From Neoechinorhynchus agilis (Eukaryota; Acanthocephala), in contig CM121342.1 of the NCBI GenBank assembly GCA_051530055.1, forward strand, positions 11,532,001 to 11,596,000: a stretch of 64,000 nt of DNA, in the 5' to 3' direction. Made by a program: the position numbers and the translations under genes. Shown here one piece after another: positions 57,074-64,000 of this stretch (the first letter of the stretch is position 1; the number at the start of each line of letters is the position of its first letter). Below the pieces are notes generated by a model that did no database searches, was not told where the DNA came from, and saw only the letters and a list, made by a program, of their open reading frames with translations.

Positions 57074-57686
57074 CTAAAATGATGAGGTATTGGATTAATC
57101 TCGAAATGAAAATTAGTTGTAGTGCGAACTGGTCATAGCATCGTCACACATTGTTAAATCGGTTATAACGGAAAAATCTGTTTTGTTAAAGCTAATATTT
57201 GAATCGGTCCAATAAGTTTATGAAGTTCTGCCAATAGCCTAGAAAAGTTATTGACCGAGTTACAATATAACCGTTTAACGCCCAATAAATATTATTATTT
57301 TTTAGGTAGCGACTAGAACTTTGAGATCAACGAAAATGTTTTCAGCTTCCAGTGAAGATGATCCGGATTAGAAATCATTTTATTGTACTGAAATATTTCG
57401 AAAGAGGAAATCTCGCCTTCTCAATCATCAAAAAAGGTTTTTGGTTATTGCCATTCCTATGTTTTATCTAATAGGCTCGGGTTGACAGGTTCGCTACTTC
57501 CCACAAGGTTCGGGCCGCGTGCCCGCTCGTAAACCCTGCACTGTATCGTGTGTTCTATTGATTTTAACTACATCACGAGCAGGTAGTTTTAAGCTGAAAT
57601 TCGCCTTATTGCCTTCTATTGTATTGGCCGCAGAAAGTACCTTCCGGGATTTGGCTCCTTCTCTATAAATTCAGTGTCATCAAAAT
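57074..57686. other. Intergenic stretch upstream of METTL4
   Basis: No gene recognised. A short GC-richer part near 57490-57545 has no motif I can name. Confidence 0.4.
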
Positions 57687-58130
57687 CTATGCGATGTTGC
57701 AGTTTCCTAGTGGTTTAAACCGCAAATGCGTGATCGAACCGTCGACAGGCTTGTTTATGCTGGGTGACTCTTCTAGGAATGCCTTGCATTGTTTGGCCGG
57801 TGTACACCTTGTCACATTGAGTGCACTGTACTTTATACACCCGCAAGTCGCTTTATTGTGCACCTTCCTCTTGAACGTGTTAGCGAAGGTGATGCCTATC
57901 TGATTGTACACTCGAGCTCCAACCTCAGTCCTCACAATCGAATCGATCATTTGCTTTGTTGCATTACTAACAAATTCCACTCTTTCGAATTTCACGTATT
58001 CTGGGAGCGGTTTTTGTTTTGTGTTCGGCGATTTCTCCTCAACGGGATTATCTTCAACACAAGTAAAAATTTACCATCCCAATGTATTTTCTCGATATGA
58101 TTGAAAATATTTTACTTTGAGTTTCGATGA
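57687..58130 (-). mobile_element. Penelope-like element fragment 2, GIY-YIG nuclease part
   Basis: Minus-strand translation gives a PLE linker (ATKQMIDSIVRTEVGARVYN) and then, in another frame, VYKVQCTQCDKVYTGQT and RRVTQHKQACRRFDHAFAV, the GIY-YIG domain of PLEs with its Cys pair. It is diverged from the copy at 1780-2225 (VYKIPCSGYEQVYVGQT), so the two belong to different subfamilies. Broken. Confidence 0.75.
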
Positions 58131-58144
58131 CTGGCGATACAAAT

Positions 58145-58985
58145 CTAAAACGTTTTGTTGTCATTGAGTGTATCAAATCTTTTTCCGAAAAATGGACATC
58201 CGATATCCACCGAATCATTCCGTCCAATATCCATTCTACCCGCACCTTCAAAAATCATCGAAAAATGTTCTAAATCTCGTCTTCGTTCACTTCTCAACGA
58301 CAAATTATCGCCCCTGAAATTCGGCTTCCGGCCCAAACTTTCTGCAACGGATACCCTACTCTGCATTTATGACACGCTCGTACTTAACCTCGACACAAAA
58401 TCATTCGACTCCATTCGGTTGGCTCGCATCTTGTTTTCAGAATCGCAAATAATATTTTCATTGCCCGGCTACCTCCTCGATGATCAGCCTATCCCTCACC
58501 AAAGCCGTCCCTCAAGTTGCCGTCGTGTCACAATATTTAATTAAATCTTGCTCGTATCACCATAACCATTTCTTATATGCCGACTATATCACCCTCGTCA
58601 CTCAATCACCATCCTACTTCTCTTTCTCCTTAGCCTCTAACGAAATCGCACACGTGAAAGATTTCTGCAACAATCATAAATACCACATGAACTTCCCTAA
58701 TTGCTTCGAAATCACACCCCATTCTCCCACAACCCCACTTCCTACCCCGACCTTCCAAATGCAATACAACGAGTCACCTCCCTCAAAATTCTGGGTTTCC
58801 AATTTCAAACAAATCTCAAATGGGGCTCGCACATTACACTTTCCCACAAATGCAATACCTTTAAAATTTACTTCCTAAAATGCTGCCGTTTAGGGATCCC
58901 TTCGCCCGATCTCTTCAAATTTTACCGCAGCTTTATTTTACCTCCCTTCACCTGCGGCTTTCTTGTCGTTTGCAATCTTTCTTAA
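58145..58985 (+). mobile_element. LINE-B fragment 2 (jockey/CR1-like reverse transcriptase)
   Basis: Plus strand: ESFRPISILPAPSKIIEK, KFGFRPKLSATDTLLCIYD, LTKAVPQVAVVSQYL, FLYADYITLVTQ (YADD changed to YADY), then NEIAHVKDFCNNHKYHMNF and LKILGFQFQTNLKWGSHI. This is the classical order of a LINE reverse transcriptase. Frame changes occur between these blocks (about 58440-58500 and 58780), and a segment around the catalytic FDS block is shortened. Second copy at 54360-54750. Confidence 0.85.
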
Positions 58986-59384
58986 TGAAAAATCCGTCGC
59001 CTTGAAACGTCTCATAGAGAGCCCTCTAAATTTTGCACAGCAAATTTTTCCCTATTCACCGAATGCGTTAATAAAATTTTCATAATACAATCAAAACGCT
59101 TATTAACCCTACATCCACAATTTTTACCAAATGTTCCCTTTTCACATGAGCACAACACTCTTAGGTATATTTACTAATCAAAGAAAATATTGTCTAGGTT
59201 CAATTTTTGAAAACCGTTTCGTCCACGTTAAAGCACTCCAGCTGTACACCTTTAAAAGTTAATCTTTGAAGATCTTGAACTGCAAATAAAAAATTATGAA
59301 ATATTTAAATGTCGATATGTGAGATACCGGGGTATATGATAGTAAGTTACTGTTTCTTGGGCCTTCAGAATCTCGGCGCAGAAA

Positions 59385-59620
59385 TCATTCACACCGCTCT
59401 GGATCACTCAGCTGTCGTTCTGGTGTAACGGTCGAAAGGACGGATGCAGCGTTCCCCCGTTGCACAGTCAGACCTATGTTTTGTAGGAGGAACGCTTTTG
59501 ATCTCGGATCGCAAGTGATTCGTCTCAATCTCTTGTTGTATGTATGCAACGGTACTTTCCTACGTTGCACCGTAGGTATAAGCCCGTCTAATAGAATTAG
59601 ACTCCGCAAGGGATCTAAAA
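59385..59620 (-). mobile_element. LINE-A 3'-end fragment 3
   Basis: Minus-strand frame: RITCDPRSKAFLLQNIGLTV then QRGNAASVLSTVTPERQLSD, which is the C-terminal tail of LINE-A (compare ISLAVQRGN in copy B). This is the clearest of three 3' fragments and identifies the other two (30050-30290, 37255-37440). Confidence 0.75.
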
Positions 59621-59699
59621 TACACGAGAGCAGTCCTGTTATGCGGGCAATTCGAGTCTCTTAAAATCAGGTCATCGTATGTACGACAGTTCCCTTTGC

Positions 59700-62651
59700 C
59701 TTTACGATACAATGTCGTTGGCTTCTAGAAAAGGAACTGTTGCACGACCTGTGGACACGATGCCTCGGACCGAATTATATTGCCCGTGAACTGCAGTCAT
59801 CTGCGGCGCAAATATTCACTGGGCGGTTGGACTCCGGCTCTCTTATACAGTGCTTTGTTGGTCACTTTATCTGACCATCTGACCTTGAACGCCGCACGTA
59901 AGAGAGATGAATGATTTTGGTCCAACTGCCTCGTCGCCGTTGGTGACAGTGTCCAGGTCTCTGCATTGTAGTAGAGAATGCTCTCAATTAGAGCTCTGAA
60001 CAGCTGCGAACGGAGTTCATCTGCCAAAGACTCACTGTCAAACAGTGGTTTAAGTTGCCCCATTGCTCTCCAAGCTATAGCTCTCCGCCGGCTGACATCC
60101 GCACTCACCTCAGGAACGACAGCTCCCAGATAGACATACCGCTCTATATGTTTTAATTGCTCAACACCATTCGGCCCTTCGCCAGAGACTGTATGCGCGG
60201 CATGCGGAATCGTCAAGAATTCCGTCTTTTTCGAGTTGATGGTCAGACCAATAATACTCGCCCTCTCGCACAGTCTATTTAGAATGCGTTGAACTCCTTC
60301 GACTGTTGAGGACATCAATACGATGTCGTCGGCATATGCCATGTAGGAGGCGCGTATCTCATGATACCTGCAACCTCTTTTCCTCAATAGAAGAAATCCA
60401 TCTTCATCATTCGGTAGTGCCCATCTCATTACTCAATCAAGCACCAAGATGAAGAGGAAAGGAGCCAATGTGTCGCCCTGCAGAACATCGTCAGCTGTTT
60501 TTACGGCGGACCTTGTGTTTTTATATAATGCCATAACGGATTTGACAACCATAGGCGGCACTCCATACGCCTTTAAGATACCGCCAATCATCGTTCGATT
60601 TACCGAATCGAAAGCTCGACGGAAATCAATAAATACCAGCGTCACATCCGTTTGATGAATTCGTGCCTCCTCGAGGATCCTCCTCAGATCCAATATGTGC
60701 TCTGTGGTGCCTCGACCTTTCCTGAAGCTGTTCTATTCAATTCTTAAAAACGGTTCGAAGATTGGCTGAATTCGGCGTCTCAAAATGCTGCTGAAAAGTT
60801 TTGCCGTGTTGGACATCAAGGATATACCTCTCTAGTCCTCCACCTTTGTCGAGGACCACTTCTTGGGGATCATTGTTAAATGCGCCGTATGCCAGATTTG
60901 AGGTACTGAGCCATCATTCATTATGCCATTCATTATCGGTATGATTTTTCTGGCAATAGATTCAAACCTCAGTACCTTTGCCATTATCCAATCAGGGCCT
61001 GATGCACGTCCCGCACGCATCATTTTCGCCGCAGCGATCGCTTCCTTCACGGAAATCGGTCCAGTGAAGTATGCCTCAGTGTTAGGGATGATTGTGCCTT
61101 TTGGAAGTGCAGGACTAACTTCCCAAGACGATAATGGCGAATTGAGAATTTCGGCAAAATAATTTGCGATTCTCTTTTTTCTCATTTTTTGCTGTCTTTG
61201 GGATCTTCCTGTGAGAGTGTTTATCGCTCTCCATGCTAAGGAGGTACGAACAAAACCTTCCTTTTATGCGATCCCGCGAACTGCATCCTCTATCGAAGCC
61301 TTTTGCTTTTCATTATAGAGGTTGGCAAGTTCAAGACTTGCAATGCGAGCCTCAGATCGTTTTCCTCTTTTTCTTAGAGCTTTGGTCTGCACAGCCATTG
61401 CAAAAAATTCACAGTCCTCCTGCCATATAACCTTTGCAGCTTTTATACGCCTCATTTTTGGGAGGGTTTTCTCGGCCGCTTCGATCACTGCGTCGCAGAT
61501 TGACTTGTAATAAAAATCAATATCCGTTTCAGCAGATGGCATCGAGCTCAGTTGATTCTCTAGTTCGATATGGAACTCTTTCCCCTTCTCCTCATTAGCG
61601 GGGGTGCCATAGAACGGACGTGGAGGATGCTGAGGCGTAACGAACAACGAGTCACTCATGCTCAACTGACACATCACCAACTTGTGGTCGGTTGGCAGCC
61701 CATCAACTGTGAATGTGTCAGCGTTTTTGACCCGACATTTTTCCCCACGTCTCAACAATATATCGTCAAGCTGAGCTAAGCGTCTCTTGGGATTTTTTCC
61801 CATGGCATGTTTGGACGGATTCTTTTGACCCATAAACGTCGCCAAACGCCATGGACGCTTCCGGAATAAAGTGTTAGCAGACACGAGATCATGCCGCTCC
61901 AGCGCCCAAACCAAGTACAGGCTGTTCCGATTCTCGCCTTTCAACACATATAGCGATCTTTCGGAATGCGGTAAAATCGCGTTGAAGTCACCGGCTATTA
62001 GAAGGGTGTCTCTGTTCGGTACATCATCTAATGCTTCGGCTAGATTTCCATAAAATCTTCAACCGCCTCTTCATCCGACGAGGAGGTCGGTGAATATACG
62101 CCAAAAGCATAGAGATTTCTCGACCGAAGCTTTATGCTGACACGAAGGATTCGGTCAGTTATAATACTGCGTAGTGCTGAGTTTCGGAGGCGGGTTGATA
62201 AACAAACGCCTACACCTCCATTTCCTCGACTGTCCGCAGATAGGTAACATAATGACCAGCCTCCTCCTAAATCCTCCTGATTTACGTCTGTGTCTGACTG
62301 GCCTCTTATGCGCAATTCTTTTAAAAACACAAGATCCATTCTGGCGTCCCTTGCCAAAATGGCCAGGGTTCCCCTACGTTATTGCGCTCCCAGACTCCTA
62401 CAATTCAAGGATCCGATTCGTAGTCCTCTTCTATCTGAAATAGCTGGGCCAAAGGGCTCACGGCTGTCAGCACCACCTGAACAGTCCGTACCCATCACGG
62501 TGATGAGCTTCGTCTGACGCTTTCGTTGCCTCCGGCGACAGTTTCGCTCATTTCGACGCTCAAGTCGTCGGCGAGAGCTACGAAGCCCTCGCTTTTTCCC
62601 TTTGCACTGGTGGATTTTGTTGCTCCCGTTCGCTGCCGTTTTTCGTCCCAT
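59700..62651 (-). mobile_element. RTE-type LINE, nearly full length, broken
   Basis: A single-ORF non-LTR element of the RTE clade. From Met 62651: a basic N-terminus; apurinic endonuclease words GLRIGSLNCRSLGAQ, LVFLKELRIRG, NGGVGVCLS and, in a shifted frame, QLDDILLRRGEK and GLPTDHKLVM; the linker FAEILNSPLSSWE; then RT blocks RASGPDWIMAKVLRF, HLTMIPKKW, FRKGRGTTEHILDL, LVFIDFRRAFDSVN, LQGDTLAPFLFILVLD, YMAYADDIVLMSST, INSKKTEFLTI, YVYLGAVV and TATRQLDQ. The catalytic YADD is intact. Breaks: one frameshift between about 62040 and 61947, and in-frame stops at 62379, 61264, 60832, ~60731, 60433 and 59797. The few breaks suggest a fairly recent death. Intact RTE elements are about 3.2 kb. Confidence 0.92.
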
Positions 62652-63467
62652 GGTGAGCGTTGTATTCTATTTTAAGGTTTTATTGGCAAGCCGGTTTTTT
62701 CATATCATTAAATTTAGCTCGTCTCTTATCCTCGGATCTGTTTTTTAGGCTCTTAAAACGGTCACAAAATATCCCAACACTTCGTGACAAAAAATCAGTT
62801 ACGCAATCAAGTATTCGTGATGATTCTTTCGTGTCTTCACGAGTGAATCGTTTTAATCGGATTAGTGAGCTTTTCAGCTTTCGTTGTATTCAGGCCTTCT
62901 AATTGCGCTTTTTCATGCTCTAGAGCGCGTTTTTCTTGAAAGGTTATCGTCGACCAAAGATGGTGATAATCTGGATGCATAACTTTGACTTTCACGCAAG
63001 AGTGCACTTTGCACCAATCAGGTTAGGGCTTTCAAAGCCCTTCCTGAAACCTACCCTCCTCCTTTATCAGACGGGCTTGGGACCGTCCTTGGTGGAGTTC
63101 AGGGTTTTCAATGCAACTGTTTTAACTTCTTAAAAAATCCGTCACATAAAAACTTTCGACGTGGCAATTTCCTCGATTTTGTCCTTAGGGGTTAGAGTTT
63201 TGCTATATTTTTCATTAGATTATGTCTTAATTCATTTTCTTTAATCGTCTATTCGTAAAGGTCAAGGATAGGTAATGTTGCGAACTCGATAAAATCAATT
63301 TGAAGATAATATTAATTAACGGCCCTGCGATCACAGTTTATTGTAACATTTATTAATTGACTCTTCATCGCCCTGTAGTATGTCCGCCATTCTACCAACG
63401 TTCATCTAGGCATACCCATCCTTTCGCAATTTTTGTTCTTATCTATTCAAAAACTAACTGAGTCGGG
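62652..63467. other. Intergenic stretch right of the RTE element
   Basis: No gene. A phrase near 62681 (ggcaagccggt...tcatatcatt.aatttag) resembles 2950-2995, left of the foldback SINE, so the same repeat end may be present in both places. Confidence 0.4.
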
Positions 63468-63728
63468 TTAAGCTGCGTCCCTACTTTCTCCGCGGTCCTT
63501 TAAAATTTTTGCTGTTAAGCGGCGCAGAGTTGTTCCAATTGCAATGGGACGAATCTCACCCTCTTTTCGCGCGAGGGCACGCAAAGATGCGCCGAAAAAT
63601 AGCTCAATTGCTTTCGCAATCAACTTTCCCCCTGCAAATTGGTAGATTAAGCGTGCCAATGCATCTTCAAGAGACGGTAGCATCACCCACTGAAACCCTC
63701 CCTGAACATTATTAGAATATCTAAGCAC
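63468..63728 (-). mobile_element. LINE-A copy D, 5' RT fragment
   Basis: Minus strand: DALARLIYQFAGGKLIAKAI, ELFFGASLRALARKEGEIRP then IAIGTTLRRLTAKIL. It is the part that precedes the catalytic core and overlaps the start of copy A. Truncated at both sides in the window. Confidence 0.8.
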
Positions 63729-64000
63729 TTAATACGGCTTAATGAGGACTATAGAGACAATCTTCTGTGTCCTTGAAGCTTTATTTGGCATCAGGATCCC
63801 TTCCAGAACATTATTTGAGCCTTTAGGCACCTTATACAGCTCAATGAGCTCGGTAGGATACTCCTCTGTGTCCTTAGGCCTTTATTTAGAATCAGAAACC
63901 CTCCCTTAAAATTATTTAAGCCCCGGGCACTTAATACGGTGTATGAGAACTATAGAAGCAATCTCCGATGTCCTTAGGCCTCTATGTCGCATGAGGAACT
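63690..64000 (+). repeat. Tandem repeat, ~103-bp period, continues past the window
   Basis: Three units visible: the anchor gaacattatt occurs at 63703 and 63806, and its variant near 63908. Shared words are gtgtccttaggcctttattt and cacttaatacgg. Units are ~75-85% alike. Unrelated to satellites 1 and 2. Confidence 0.85.

Overview
The window is eukaryotic and comes from a small-intron invertebrate. The host genes have canonical GT-AG introns of mostly 40-60 bp. Several initiator ATGs lie directly after or a few bases after a pyrimidine-AG acceptor, as expected if a spliced leader is trans-spliced. The ARNT gene has the bHLH variant [11 protein letters not shown], which I recall from the nematode AHA-1. 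A nematode is the best guess, perhaps from the Dorylaimia/Trichinella side, but this is inference and the species is not identified.

Left accessory region (1-13.8 kb). This is a junkyard. It holds a truncated copy of the METTL4 3' end, a Ty3/gypsy fossil, Penelope-like fragments on opposite strands, two copies of one unclassified non-LTR retrotransposon (here called LINE-A), a foldback SINE with a tRNA-like core, two decayed protein kinases (DYRK/HIPK-like and AGC/PKA-like), a small candidate gene, and a tandem duplication that includes a cut pogo/Tigger transposon.

Host gene block (13.8-36.7 kb). In order: alpha-spectrin (+), a QRICH1/ZMYM-type DUF3504 protein (+), a small unrecognised two-exon gene (+), ARNT/AHA-1 (-), a free-standing UBP-type zinc finger (+), a doubtful small membrane or secreted reading frame (-), THOC1 (-) and Acinus (+). 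Seven exons of ARNT and six exons of Acinus join without a frame break, to 399 and 659 residues. THOC1 (mRNA export) and Acinus (exon-junction/ASAP complex) both act in nuclear mRNA processing and lie next to each other, separated by two foldback repeats.

Satellite region (37.9-52.9 kb). Two unrelated tandem arrays are joined directly: about 53 copies of a 116-bp monomer, then 8.8 kb of an array built from ~85-114 bp subunits organised into 420-bp and 628-bp higher-order units. Their many open frames are by-products of repetition.

Right region (52.9-64 kb). LINE-A and a second LINE (LINE-B) lead to a METTL4-type MT-A70 methyltransferase gene whose intron holds an old inverted piece of the second satellite. 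Then come another Penelope-like fragment, LINE-B, a LINE-A 3' end, a nearly complete but broken RTE-type LINE, a further LINE-A piece, and a third tandem array (103-bp period) that runs off the window end.
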